Positions 1-12,400 of a DNA stretch of 64,000 bases are shown one piece after another (within the stretch, counting starts at the first letter, position 1; the number at the start of each line of letters is the position of its first letter). The position numbers and the translations under genes were made by a program. Source of the DNA: Bolinopsis microptera. Taxonomy: Eukaryota; Ctenophora; Tentaculata; Lobata; Bolinopsidae. The notes beneath the pieces are model-generated. The model had not been told where the DNA came from. It ran no database searches and saw only the letters and a program-made list of their open reading frames with translations. Location of the stretch: contig NC_087077.1 in assembly GCF_026151205.1 (NCBI RefSeq), positions 6,968,483 through 7,032,482 on the forward strand, read 5' to 3'.

Positions 1-395
1 ACAAGCACATTATTTCATTTCATTTCATTTCATTTCATTACATGTGGATGGGGCATATATCACAATTAGATTAGAACAGGCTGCTTATCATTAGTTTCAA
101 CTTTAAAATGGACATTTCCCTTACTTCGAGGAATACTGGGATCCGTCAGCCGTGAAAAGTTCTACAATCTTTAGAGTTGAGACACACGACAATCTGCAAG
201 CCATCCTTATAACAAATTACGTATAGTCCCTGACCCTTTTTATATTATAACGTAATTCGTAAACAGCTTTTTACGCACTCCTTTGAAAGTTAAACCAAAG
301 CTATTATCTGAAATAATCGTAATAAAGCAGTCGTTCACACACACGGACCCTGGGTATCACAAATTCTCAGTTTTCTCAGCTGAGCCTGATAATTA
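1..395. other. No gene seen; short ATTTC repeat
   Basis: An ATTTC pentamer is repeated about five times near positions 12-40. The rest is AT-rich sequence in which I see no coding, RNA or transposon signal. Confidence 0.5.
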
Positions 396-641
396 TCAAA
401 ATTCTGCCTCCTTCGGTTGACTGTTCGAATAAATTTCCCCAGTCTTCTGTCGTCTGTCCGGACTTATTTGAGAATTGATGCTTTTTCTGCAGAGAGGGAG
501 ACACATCTTCAACAGCAACCAAAGGCAAAAGAAGAGAATGAGGAGTCCCAAAGAAAACCAAGAGAACGTGAATACTTGCTGTGCAGTTTTACCATCGCCG
601 AAGTTTTCCTCGGTAGACTGACTCGGCTCTTCTTTCGACAT
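396..641 (-). CDS. Small single-pass membrane protein, copy A
   Basis: The 81-aa frame starts at the ATG at 641. The open frame extends upstream, but this start matches the paralog starts better. Layout: a polar, acidic N-terminus of about 21 residues (MSKEEPSQSTEENF...), one hydrophobic segment at about residues 22-48, then a Cys-containing juxtamembrane motif (C.PLCR) and a short basic/polar tail with the motif PDRRQKTGEI. The two proteins at 1985-2260 and 4453-4728 share the same layout and both motifs (CPPLCR and PDRRLKTGEI), which is the main argument that this is a real gene family. I recognise no known family. It is probably a small membrane-anchored protein of unknown orientation. No intron is needed. 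It could be a decayed copy or an exon of a longer gene; transcripts would decide. Confidence 0.45.
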   Translation of the reverse strand: MSKEEPSQSTEENFGDGKTAQQVFTFSWFSLGLLILFFCLWLLLKMCLPLCRKSINSQISPDRRQKTGEIYSNSQPKEAEF

Positions 642-1917
642 GATAAGATGGTGGTGGACAAGTTTTACGAAGTTTCTTGAGAGGATCACTACTATAACAA
701 GACTAAACAACTTTACAGGTAAAGGAGTAAGGGAAATGTGTATTGTGTAACCACATTGACTGTAAACAGTTACTGAAAACAAAAGAAGTGTAAATTGTTG
801 AATAATATTACGTTATTAATATTTTCATGTATAGTATTATGACCTAACTCACTGCAATGTTGGTCAATTGTTCATATTATGTGTTTGATTACTCTTGGAC
901 TATACAAATTTCAGCATGTAAACGGACGGCCTCAGATGTAGGAAACAACTTATTCAGGAATTTTTGGCAGAACCAAACCGAACTACGATTTTCTTTTCGT
1001 CGAACCGAACCGAACAAACCGAAATAATAATAATTATAGGCAAGTTACTTATACTTCGAGACGTACAAACCTGCTGATCTAACTGTAATCTCGTACCGGA
1101 AAATGACTTAACTCAATTCTGAATGTAAATACGGATTACGGGTTGTAACTTGTGTCATCGTCATTGCCATTCAATGAGCTGGGTATAGTAATCGACCAAT
1201 GACTTGATATTAGGCTGGTAATCACTAGTCAATTATTACAAGCTTAATGTATAGGCTTGTGATCACTAGTCAATTATTACGAGCTTAATGTAGTATGAGC
1301 AAGAAAGAAAAACAAAGCTTTGTAGTTTTATTAAATGTAATGTAATTGTGAAGAAGACAGTTTTATAACTTTTAATAAATGCATTCCGTTCAAGGCCAGG
1401 TTAAGAGTATCAGTCACCATCTGAAGTTATTCAGTTCAGCAAAGAACAATGTTTAAAACCTTACCTGATAAAAAATAATAAATGACTTCACTTAGACTTA
1501 GAAATTTAAGATTCGTAGAAGATAATCAGAAGTCATAATCTGCAGACAAGGTCCTTTTCTTCTCATACCTCATTGGATTCAGACAAAAAGTTGTCATAAT
1601 TCAAATTGATTAGTCTTACAATTGAGGATTTCCGATGCATAGGTTCAAAAGCTCAACAAACACAAAAAGTTCAACAAACACAAAGATTGGACACACTATT
1701 AATCACTGATTCAACCAGCAAGTTTTGCTTTCTTCTTGGCCGTTTTTTACCGTCCCATATTGTCTACAGCTTGCTACGCACTTCAACGAAAACAGTTCCT
1801 CTGGAATAATTCCAACCAAAGGCAGTCGTGCACATCGGCGTTCACAAACCCGATAACGAAATCTGAAGTTTTCGGCTGATTGTTCAAATTATGCTGTTTG
1901 TTCGGATGTAAATCTTT

Positions 1918-1950
1918 AGGTTAACTGTTCGAATAAACTTCCTCAATCCA
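1918..1950 (-). pseudogene. Remnant of a membrane-protein C-terminal tail
   Basis: Read on the minus strand, this segment matches the last codons of copy A (GEIYSNSQPKEAEF) but carries a stop: the frame reads EEVYSNS then TAA. The same remnant is present downstream of copy C at about 4386-4420. It looks like the tail of an additional, lost copy of the small membrane-protein gene. Confidence 0.4.
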
Positions 1951-1984
1951 GCTGTTTTAATATTTCCTTAATCTCCAGTCTTGT

Positions 1985-2260
1985 TTACGAACTCCTCATA
2001 TGCATGTTCAGGTACACATCGGCACTTTTCATTTCAGTTGTTGGCTCATTCTTAAATATTTCACCGGTCTTCAGCCTTCTGTCCGGAGGTATGTCAAAAT
2101 TGTTGCCATCTCTACAAAGAGGAGGACAGATCGTCAAGGCTACTCGGAACAACAGAATAAGAACGCCGATAAAAAATACAATGATTTTCAAAAGAGCGCC
2201 TTTTGACTCTACGATAGAGTGAGAATGAGAGTCATGAGACTCATTTAGTGAAATTGGCAT
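1985..2260 (-). CDS. Small single-pass membrane protein, copy B
   Basis: A 91-aa frame with an ATG start at 2260 and a stop at 1985. The N-terminus is short and His/Ser-rich (about 24 residues). One hydrophobic stretch covers about residues 25-45 (KIIVFFIGVLILLFRVALTI). Then come CPPLCR, an acidic/Asn spacer, PDRRLKTGEI and a 25-residue polar tail. Copy C (4453-4728) differs at four bases that I can see: three are synonymous and one changes Lys to Glu just before the membrane segment. Copy A (396-641) is a distant paralog with the same motif order. There is no signal-peptide cleavage motif that I would trust, so a signal-anchor protein is the simplest reading. The function is unknown. The gene lies in a direct duplication, so the pair arose by segmental duplication. 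Confidence 0.5.
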   Translation of the reverse strand: MPISLNESHDSHSHSIVESKGALLKIIVFFIGVLILLFRVALTICPPLCRDGNNFDIPPDRRLKTGEIFKNEPTTEMKSADVYLNMHMRSS

Positions 2261-3953
2261 AATCTCAATCAGCTAGATATTGGAATCGAGGAGAAAGTAT
2301 TCACTATTCGCACTGGAGGGGAATATGAGACAATAACTGAGCTGCAAGGAGTTGAGTTCTACAGGTACTTCAAAATAAGTATGTGACTACATTTACATTA
2401 CATATAACTGCAAACAATACTAACTAAGTTAAGAGAAACAGCTCAATGTGAATTATTTATTAGGGTTCAGAGGTGGGTAAACCTTAATAATTATAATTAT
2501 AATAATATGTACCTTAGATAATATGTAGACGACCTCATAGGATGGCATAATGAAACATTTGACACGGAGTTGTAGAGTGAGCTTTGTGCCTCGCCGGGCT
2601 AAAGTAGTGGATGTCCTTGCTGTACGGCAAGTTAAACAAGGAACTGAAACTACTAGGTTCCGTACAGACTCAACTCTGCACCCATGTTAATATGTTCATT
2701 ATATGCAAGCCTCTTGATTTATAATATGTAGGCAAACCCGAACCAAACCGAACCATAAGTTTCCTCTGTGGAACCGAACCGAAGTTCTAATTATAGGCTT
2801 ACTAGAAACTCGCTGATCGAAATGCAGCTATAATCGCGGAAATGAAATCAGTAATGTTCTGATTTCTCTTCATCAGTCATCTTCTAGCTACGTACTGTAA
2901 AGAGTATAGATTTTTATTTTACGATGACGATAAAGTTTTAAGTATTTCCTAATCGATACTTTTTACCGCATCAAAAAATATCAATCTCAACCAAAGATAT
3001 GAATAGTCATAAGTCATAGCATAAGCGTAAATGTGAGCCAGTCATGACGTATCATAAAGCATATTATTGACTGTAGAATTATATTCACCATCGTATCGAA
3101 GTGAAAAATTGGCGGAAATATTTGCCATTTTTGTAATGACATATCACACAGGGCCAAGGATTAGACACCAAGGATTTAACAATTCAAAAGAGGATAAGTG
3201 CCTCTTTATAAGTTCGATAAAATAAACTGTTAGAGATCCGTGAATGTTAGACATAGCATTACATTAGATTATTCATTAAGTTTCCTAAATCTTTATTTTT
3301 AAAAATGTTTAATTCTTAACTAATTTAGAAACATTTACACCCTCATTGAAGAGTGAGGGTACACATTGAATAATGTTTATACGAATGGAACGAATTAAAT
3401 TATTTTAGTTTCTTTTATTGGTTGGTTGGTTATAGAATCCGTCTTCAATCTCGTACCGGAAAATTATCCAACTCAATTCTGAGTGTAAATACGGGTTGTA
3501 ACTTGTGTCATCGTCAATCGTCATTGCCATTCAATGAGCTTTGTGTAATAATCGACCAATGACTTGATATTAGGCTGGTAATCAGTAATTACTAGTCAAT
3601 TATTACGATGTAGTATGAGGAAGAAAGAAAAACAAAGTTTTGTAGTTTTATTAAATGTAATGTAATTGTGAAGAAGACAGTTTTATAATTTTTGATAAAT
3701 CCATTCCAATCAATGTTAAGAGTATCAGTCGCCATCTGAAGTTATTCAGTTCAGCAAAGAACAATGTTTAAAACCTTACCTGATAAAAAATAATAAATGA
3801 CTTCAATTAGACTTAGAAATTTAAAATTCATAGAAGATAACCAGAAGTCATAATCTGCAGACAAGGTACCTTTCTTTTCATACCTCATTGGATTCAGACA
3901 AAAAGTTATCATAATTTGAATTAATTACAGTTTTACAATTGAGGATTTCCGAT

Positions 3954-4098
3954 ATATAGTTGTAAACTAATTACAACACTACAAATCTATTACATTTATT
4001 GAGTATTATATAAAGCGATGGAAATATTTTAAGCGGGTAATATCCTGTCAAAACCCAGGATACATAACATGAAGACTTTGTTGTAACTTTGTATGGAA
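3954..4098 (+). repeat. 145-bp insertion with dispersed 45-bp core and hairpin
   Basis: Copy 1 of the duplication reads straight through here (CCGAT-GCATAGG), so this segment was inserted in copy 2 or lost from copy 1. It contains a core of about 44 bp (starts TAAACTAATTACAACACTAC, ends ATTACATTTATTGAG) at 3963-4003. The core also occurs at 26898-26938 and 27431-27480 on the plus strand, and at the 5' end of the LINE at 20786-20740 on the minus strand. After the core come GTATTA (donor-like), AAATATTTTAAG, and a perfect 7-bp hairpin (TATCCTG, loop of 8, CAGGATA). The minus strand of the core contains AATAAA. It may be a small mobile repeat or a small RNA gene. Confidence 0.5.
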
Positions 4099-4452
4099 AG
4101 CATTAATAGGTTCAAAAAGCTCAACCAACACAGAAAGCTCAACAAACACAAAGATTGGACACACTTTTAATCACTGATTCAACCAGCAAGTTTTGTTTTC
4201 TTCTTGGCCGTTTTTTACCGACCCATACTGTCTACAGCTTGCTACGCACTTCAACGAAAACAGTTCCTCTGGAATAATTCCAACCAAAGGCAGTCGTGCA
4301 CATCGGCGTTCACAAACCCGATAACGAAATCTGAAGTTTTCGGCTGATTGTTCAAATTATGCTGTTTGTTCGGATGTAAATCTTTAGGTTAACTGTTCGA
4401 ATAAACTTCCTCAATCCAGCTGTTTTAATATTTCCTTAATCTCCAGTCTTGT

Positions 4453-4728
4453 TTACGAACTCCTCATATGCATGTTCAGGTACACATCGGCACTTTTCAT
4501 TTCAGTTGTTGGCTCATTCTTAAATATTTCACCGGTCTTCAGCCTTCTGTCCGGAGGTATGTCAAAATTGTTGCCATCTCTACAAAGAGGAGGACAGATC
4601 GTCAAGGCTACTCGGAACAACAGAATAAGAACGCCAATAAAAAATACGATGATTTCCAAGAGAGCGCCTTTTGACTCTACGATAGAGTGAGAATGAGAGT
4701 CATGAGACTCATTTAGTGAAATTGGCAT
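4453..4728 (-). CDS. Small single-pass membrane protein, copy C
   Basis: A 91-aa frame with an ATG start at 4728, 90 of 91 residues identical to copy B. The only change is Lys to Glu at the edge of the hydrophobic segment. It has the same layout: a polar His/Ser N-terminus, one membrane segment, CPPLCR, PDRRLKTGEI and a polar tail. Flanking non-coding sequence close to the frame is about equally conserved, so the identity partly reflects the recent age of the duplication rather than proven selection. The open frame, the three synonymous versus one non-synonymous differences, and the distant paralog at 396-641 still favour a functional gene. No function can be assigned. Confidence 0.5.
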   Translation of the reverse strand: MPISLNESHDSHSHSIVESKGALLEIIVFFIGVLILLFRVALTICPPLCRDGNNFDIPPDRRLKTGEIFKNEPTTEMKSADVYLNMHMRSS

Positions 4729-4831
4729 AATCTCAATCAGCTAGATATTGGAATCGAGGAGAAGGTATTCACTAATTGCGCTGGAGGGGAATCTGAGACA
4801 ATAACTGAGCTGCAATGAGTTGAGTTCTACA

Positions 4832-6487
4832 ATATGGCGATGTTGCAACTCACGACGGGGCTAATGTAGCAGTATTAACTATTTATAGGTTATTTGTTCT
4901 CCAAGCGGTGTGATAAAAAATGAAGAAAACAAGAGAACCGCTTTAGCCTTTATGGTTACAGATCAAGGATTGACCGCTCATGACAATAGCTGAGACTTAT
5001 CGTTCGTACTGCTCACTGTGTAGTGGTACATTTAGAATCGTTGTTGATGCTTCTCGTTTATTTTGCGGAGCCTCCGGAAAAGTTTTGAGAAAATTTGAAG
5101 CATTTTGCCAGATTATCTGGCATCTTGAGCACAAAATAGCCTTAGAAACATGTTATGTTGAATACTAAGAGAAATAGTATGTTAGATTTTGGGTTATATT
5201 CTCAGGGCAAGCAAGGCTATCATCAGGGGATCCTTCGCCTGTCCTGGTGGAAACCAGGACTGGTATTTATCGGAATGAAGAAAAAATATCATTTAATCAA
5301 ACAATTTACAAATTTAGGGGTTGTACCTGGGGTGAATCGTGACGGAAGAGATAATTTAATGAAATTGGATCAAAATTGAATCAAGTAAGCAAGCTTTCTG
5401 TGCTAATTTGAATTCCAAAGGTCCAAAGTCAATTTACACAGAGGACGTTTATTTGTTAAGTTGCAACCCAAGCCACGTTGACAATTTTTGATCGGTTGAG
5501 TTAAACTATGATATGACAATCTGTGTTTACCAACTAATGTATAGTTTATCTTTATTTATGGTTTTCAGCTTTTGGTAGTCTCGACCAACATTTCTTTTGA
5601 TAGAGCAATAACTGATTGAATATTAGCATAATCATTAATTATTAAATATTAATGTAATTATTAATGTAATTTCACGCTCAGCAAGATGGCTTTACACGTA
5701 CGAAACAAGAGCTAAATTATAACCAAGATTTCCGGATCCTTCATTGATATCCTGATTGTTGCAGATGAACTTGGGGCACTTTAAGAGCGCTCGTTTAATA
5801 GCACAGACAGACATTTTGGCAGATGAACTATTAAGAAAGCTAACTGCAACAACAACAATATCGAGGATGACGCTGAGGACGACGATTAGTGATGATGAAA
5901 AAGTTGTGGCAGATGAACTACTGGGTGTTTCAAGACTCGTTACCAAATTTCAAGTGCCGCTCAAAATTTAAGAAACAAGGCAAACTGTTTAAATTTTTTG
6001 CATCTTGCTTATAACATTTAAAGATAAGTATACAATTATGACGATGTGTTAAATGAATCAAATATTATTACTAAAATCGTATGTGTTACTACAATTTGTA
6101 AGTTTTTATTTATTTAATTATAATTTATTAAGTTCATACACTGTATTACTTGGTTTATTGTACCACACAAACTAAGTGTCTGGATAAGGTTGTGAAATGA
6201 TGGTCACACAAAGATGATTGCTCTTAAGTCTTAACAAACCCCACAATTGTAATTATGACAAATGTTTTATCGGGTGACAGATTACTGTTTTACTTTCCAT
6301 TCAACGCTCAATCATATGTTATGAATGATTTTGCATCATAAAAGTTTAAAGATTGATTTTGAGATAGTGGACGTTAAGTTCTATAACAAATACAGATCAG
6401 TGTTTTATGGTAGAAACTAGAAAATCTGATACAAATTCAAATTGTGCTTGAGTGGCAGTTTTGTGAATGAGTTTGAGAGAGACTCAC
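4832..6487. other. No clear gene
   Basis: This is AT-rich DNA between the small membrane-protein copies and the last visible transporter exon. The plus strand at 4980-5379 has short overlapping open frames without recognisable similarity. A Ser/Val-rich minus frame at 5692-5946 looks membrane-like but has no ATG ahead of its hydrophobic part. The transporter gene presumably continues leftward, so part of this may be intron. Confidence 0.4.
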
Positions 6488-9400
6488 CGATTGTAAATCC
6501 AGTGACACCTCTACAGCAAATGAAGAGCCAGAAGGACGGAACGAAGGCAGATAACAGAGCACTGATCACTAGCACCACCATTCCTATTAGCAGTACTTTC
6601 TTACGACCATACACGTCTGATAACTTACCTGCCACTATACTGCCTGCAGGGGGTGAAAGGTGTTGGAACTGAAGTAGGTTTTAGAATTGAGAAAAAAATC
6701 GAAAACATTAAAAACAGTACTGTGTGAATAACCTGATAACAAGATTTACGAAAAGATTTATGTAGCATCTAATGTAATTATTAATACTAATAAAATCTCT
6801 AAGACTTACCGATAGCGTAAAAGAAGAAAACTATGGCCGGTATGATAGCTTCTTGTATCGGAGTCAGATCAAAGTCACACTTCATGTCCTTTAATATCAC
6901 GCTCGCTGAAAGGAGTCACCCGTTAGTTATTTGCCCTATTACAAGTAAGATGTGATAATATCATTATCAGCCAGCCGACGTATACTGTTCCTTATATTAT
7001 ATATTTTATAATATATCAGGATTCAGGCGACTAATTCATATTTGTTGAGTATTATATTCATGCAATCAACCTGTTATACTAAGAATTCCAGCCAATCTGA
7101 CAGCCGCTCTGCCAGTCAAGTGTACAACATATTCTACATCAAGTTGCTGCGTTAAAATGAGCCCATTTCTTAGTTATAAAATTCAAGTTCGAGTATATTT
7201 TTTGATAGTGTCGCTAAGCACTCTTACCAAGGACCCTGAGTTGTCAAAAATGCAGATTTCAGATGGAAACACGAGAACATTTTCATAATCTATGATGTTA
7301 AACAATAACATTGTTATGACAGTAACATCTCTAAACCACGATATCACTATCACGTGAATCACGGGTCGATTGTTAAAATCCTCACACAAATGTGTGGTAA
7401 CAGGGTAAAGTATGTTTTGATGGGCACCAAGTATCATGTTTCCATTCTGTTGCCTTGGTTATCTCAGTCTCTGTTAAACCTAGCGTATTTGTGGTTGAAT
7501 ATGTCGCTCACCTTGATGGGTTATTATATATATTTTTCTCAGCTTTACTAGACCTAGGTTATGTTCAAAAATCCAATCAATAAAATCTATACCTTTTCGA
7601 CTAAGTTAATCATAGAAATTTAATGACTGCAATCTACATAATTTGATGATAATATGTTGCCATAATGCCATACTATTCCAACGTATTATGTTAGATTACA
7701 TTCCAGCTCATTTCCCTCAATTACCTAGCTCCATAGAACCACGTCCCTAATTTCAGGACAGGGTGACACACATCATGACATCAGTTGTTCTACTATTAGA
7801 TTTACAGAGTATTGTAATGCAGGTTTATGTTTCATTACCAGGTTTGTGTTTCATTACCACCCCTGTGAGACGTGCTATTCTGACCCCCAGCTGTGGTTAA
7901 TTCGTTATTTTTAGATTGGATTGAGCTTCGTTGAAAAGTCACGTCTTAAAGTTATGATAGTTTGTGTTAACTTTGTGTTACTGTATTGTGGTGAGCTTCT
8001 TGGTTATATCAGATGAAATTAGAGTAATTTGATCGTTTTTTAGTGACGAAAACAAGAGGTCAGGGTAGGACAATTTACCGTTAGCTGGCTTTAAAGCTTT
8101 AAGCTAATCATGAGCCATGGAATTTTAGCTGTGACGACCAATACTAAAATTGTTGCCACGGACACGTTGTTGTGGATATTTATGTCAAACTATTTCAAGG
8201 CCGTAATGATAAAAATTTGTATTAAGTAGCAGTAATTATACAGGGTGGGCCAAAAGTCAGTACCCATACGTTGGCCTTTATAGCTCAGTCACTGAGTGCC
8301 CAATTTAAATACTTCCTTCTGATATGACTTAGTACCACCACTGGTTCGAGGAATTTGTCAACTCGAAAAATATTCGCGTTCATTTTTTTCAAATGAAGGT
8401 TCATTTTCACATTTATTTGATAGTTTGGATAGTTGGATCAAGCTTAATGTTATTAAATTGTGTTTGGCCATTCGAATTACGTTTGTCCTGAAAGAATTAA
8501 AACTGTAGCTTCTCAGATGACCGAGATATGAAGCATAACGAGTTTATTCATTACGTGCGATCAGGTGATTGGATTACCTAATCACGTGATAAGGTGACCC
8601 CGTTAACCACCCCGTTAAACATTATGGGAATTGTTAAGAGTGCCCAATTAAGGTGTCGTGTCACGGTGTCACATAATCACCCAGTCAATTTTGTTAACGA
8701 GATACAGAAAATGCTTGATAACTTCGTCATTTCTAATCCGTTTTGCCTCATGTTTTCAGATCATATGTAACATTTGATAATCTACCGTCTCTGAAAAAAT
8801 TAGGCGTTCAGCATGTTCAGAGAAAACAATATAGGTGTTTTAATATTGAATGGGCGTGGTCTAAAATATTCGAATTTTCAAATTTTGACGACGGAATCCT
8901 CGAACCAGTAAGTACAGTATGCAATCTGCAAAGCAACAGCTCTCAAATATAAAACACGGCGGAGCTATTAAGGCCAACGTATGGGTACTGACTTTTGGCC
9001 CACCCTGTATATATATAAGATCTAATCAACACCGACTTTTAATGTGTAGGAGTACAGCTACAAAATATATAATATATATTAGTATAATTAATTACTAATT
9101 ATACCGTTTTTAAATCGTTTCGACAACGTCTTAAAATTTCTATGATTATTGTCCTAGTCTATATAAGATACGCTTTGATGCAGTTTGGACATGTAACATT
9201 ATTCGACCTTTTTGTTTGGCTGTCAGACTTCTAGCACGGCCTTATCTCGCGATAGAACAGGCAAATGGTGTGAATTATCTACTCATATAACATCACACTA
9301 TTATAAATTGCTAGATGTGCGTGGTCTATATGTACTGGTCCACACATTTGAGGTTTTCTTGGCTATCTTGTAGTTTGTACCAATTCATTACTTTGCTAAT

Positions 9401-12400
9401 TTCGTGGAAGTCGATTGCGTCATCACGTCATGCCATTACAGTTTCAAAACAGCGAAATCTATCCGAACATCATGCACCCCGAAACTATTGTCGATTATGA
9501 TCAGAACGGAGAAATGTCAGAACCGGAAGGATTACAAACCCAGCCAACTCTGAACGACTTCGTGATTGTGTACAAAGCAAAGAAAGAGACCGGCTGTCTT
9601 GAGATCTTTTTTCGCCAAGTTGAGCAGGAAGTAGGTCTTAAAGTAAAGAAGTTGTTATCTTCCAAGTTCGATAAGAATGGACTGATGTACGGTGTAATCT
9701 CAGCTTCTCGGGAAGTGCTCGCTGAGCGGGCTGTAAAGCTCAAAATATCTATCCCAGTCCAAAAACAAGTTGATGAGGAGTATTCCCTGGCAAAATCTTG
9801 CATGAAGACCATCAAGCACTACTTTTCTCCTTGTCTGGAGTCTGGATTTTTCAAGATCCCATACGACCCTCAGTATGAAGATCATATCAATCACTCCATT
9901 TTCGAGGGAGGGGATCCATTCAATTCCTCTAGAATCAGAATCATGTTGATACATGATCTTATCAAGGATATCGATATCACATCAGAATTGAAAGAGAAAG
10001 AACCTAGTTATCCATCTCTAAAGAGAGATGAATACCGCGGTCTACGGTGGCTGGAAGAGCACAAATACATCGAAGATAGCTTCCCTCTGCACAGTATAGA
10101 TGAGGTAAAGAATCTGGCAAGTTCAGTCCTTTCTACTAAAGAATCTTGGTACAGGTCTCTGTCTCTAACTTCACTGAGAAATTACTTCGGAGAGAAGATT
10201 GGACTGTCATTTGCTTGGAGGTCAGCCTGGATGTCTAATGCACTGCCATTCCCTATCCTATTTGGTGAGTTGAACTAAACATGAATCTGATCTTAAATCC
10301 AATAATGATACAGTCCATAATGTCTCAGTTTTTTCACCCTGTTATGATTTTCTGCAGTAAACTATTATCAATGAAATATTTAAACTTTTAAAACTACAAT
10401 GAACAAAACATTGCAGGTCTGATCACGATATTTTACGGCATCGTCATAGGCACGAGCACCGAAAAAAGTATGTTCGGTAACAAGATTGAGGATAGGTACC
10501 TTGCTGCCATGAACAACCGAGCCACTCCTTACTACGCTCTGTTAATGTGCATTTGGGCAGCAGTCTTTCCAAAAATCTGGTCTAGATTCAAATACATTTA
10601 TTCCTTTAAATGGGGCACGACCAACTACTTCCTGTTTGATGAAAGAGAGATTGTTAAGTTTGCTGCAATGAAAGAAAGATCAAGAGGTGCACTATACCAG
10701 AGGTACTGTCTAACTTGGGCGTGTACGTTTGTATCCATATTGATAGGAGTTACTTACTGCTTGGGAATGATATACATCCAGATGACACTGACGACATACC
10801 TCGAGGACATGATTGATCAAGCGGACCTAACAGTTAATGCTGCGATATCTTTGATAAATACATTCTTAGTCAACCTGGTGATTAACCCGATGTTTGAATG
10901 GAGTTCAAAGAAGCTTACTGCGTTTGAAAGACATCATTTTGATTCAGGTTCACAGCATATCATTATATTTTTTGGCAGTAATGTTCTAATATTGAATATT
11001 AATCTCTACCTTACAAGACTTTTTTGTGGCGGACCAATTTGCGACGACCGAAATTTTGGCAATTGGCGGTCCGAAAATATGGCGAAATTGAACAAAAACC
11101 GTCACATTTCGGACGTCACAGAAAATAAGTGTATTTTTCATCATTTTGTTTTCTGACACAAAGGAAATTCAAAATTTTCTAAAAATCGGTAAAATCATGT
11201 TGAAACAAAATGAAACTCATAAATCGATTTCTTCATCTTCCTCTATACTTAAGGGGTCCGGCTCGACTCTTTCAGTTTCACGCTGTTCTCCAGTGTACTC
11301 CCAGGAGTAAGATTCTCGGATAAGCGTATTACTTGACATTAAATTCATCATGGAATATTGTGTTTATTTGTCCCACCATCATATCACTAACTTTTCAAGA
11401 ACAAAATGAATCGATGAAGCCACAATTATTGGAATGAGCTAAAAATAATGCGACAGATTCTATTACGACGACCGAAATTTTGGCGGTCCGAAAATATGGC
11501 GAAATTTCGGGAAAACCGTCGCATTTCGTACGTTATGAAAAAGTCTTGTAAGGTATTGTATTTAAAGGTACCTAGAGAACATCAAAACGATAAAAAACAT
11601 TTATTTCAGATTTCGAGAGAGCCCTTACAATCCGGGTGTTTTGCAACTCATTCTTCAACAACAACATTCGGATCCTTATGATGCTGATAGTGCCCAGATT
11701 TGACCTCACAAATATATTCACCCACAAAACGGACTCTTTCGAGCTTTGCAAAGAAGGGCAATGTGCAGAGGCCATTGGCTATCAAGTGGCATTTTTCCTC
11801 CTTCTGCGGCCAATTATAGATCTAGCTAGGTATGTTCGACATACGATCAGGATATTGTTTTGCAAAAAGAGAGCTGTAAAAGATGAGCTGGATATAGTAG
11901 ATGGGTCTCTGATTGAATTTGTGGAGAAGCAACACGGACTCTTTTCCGGACAGAGGTTTGGAAAGCAACTAGCTCTTAAAAACTTTTACTCACAAAGATT
12001 AATTTTTGCTGCTTAAAATAGAAATTTAGAAGATAAGAGTTATTTGTGTCTAATAACCTTTGAATCCTCATTATTCTATTATTTAATAATGAGGTCTGAT
12101 CGTCATGTTCTTACAGCGTTCGATGTCTGTGTGAAGGTAAAATGGTGATATCCTCTGGATCAGGCAGAGGTCGAGTGTTATCGGGATTATTTCTTTAGTA
12201 GTGGAACAGCAATAGTCCCATTACCTTAGTATTGCTGTTCCACTACTAAAAATATTCTATTATTTGATTAGACTGTAGTGATTGAGCAAAGTTCAATAAC
12301 CACAACTTGTTCTTCAGGTTCGGAGAGAAGTTCACAACGATGGATGATATGAATGCTAGGGTTGCTCAATATGGCTTTGTGGTCATGTTTGCTGCAGCCT

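Larger units (their letters stand above)
1089..2361. repeat. Direct duplication, copy 1 (partner 3449-4831)
   Basis: This block matches 3449-4831 almost base for base in its right half and with more indels in its left half. The matched part runs from near the shared string AATCTCGTACCGGAAAAT to the shared string GAGTTGAGTTCTACA. It carries membrane-protein copy B. A weaker match (960-1088 against 2735-2850, GAACCAAACCGAACC-type sequence) suggests that the original duplicated unit was longer and was later split by about 600 bp of unrelated sequence. Confidence 0.8.
3449..4831. repeat. Direct duplication, copy 2 (partner 1089-2361)
   Basis: This is the second copy of the duplicated block carrying membrane-protein copy C. 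It differs from copy 1 by several small indels on its left side and by an extra segment of about 145 bp at 3954-4098 that copy 1 lacks. Confidence 0.8.

Noticed and set aside
5692-5946. Possible fourth small membrane protein on the minus strand
   Set aside because: The hydrophobic part is ahead of the first ATG, and the CPLCR and PDRR motifs are absent; the Ser/Val richness may come from simple sequence.
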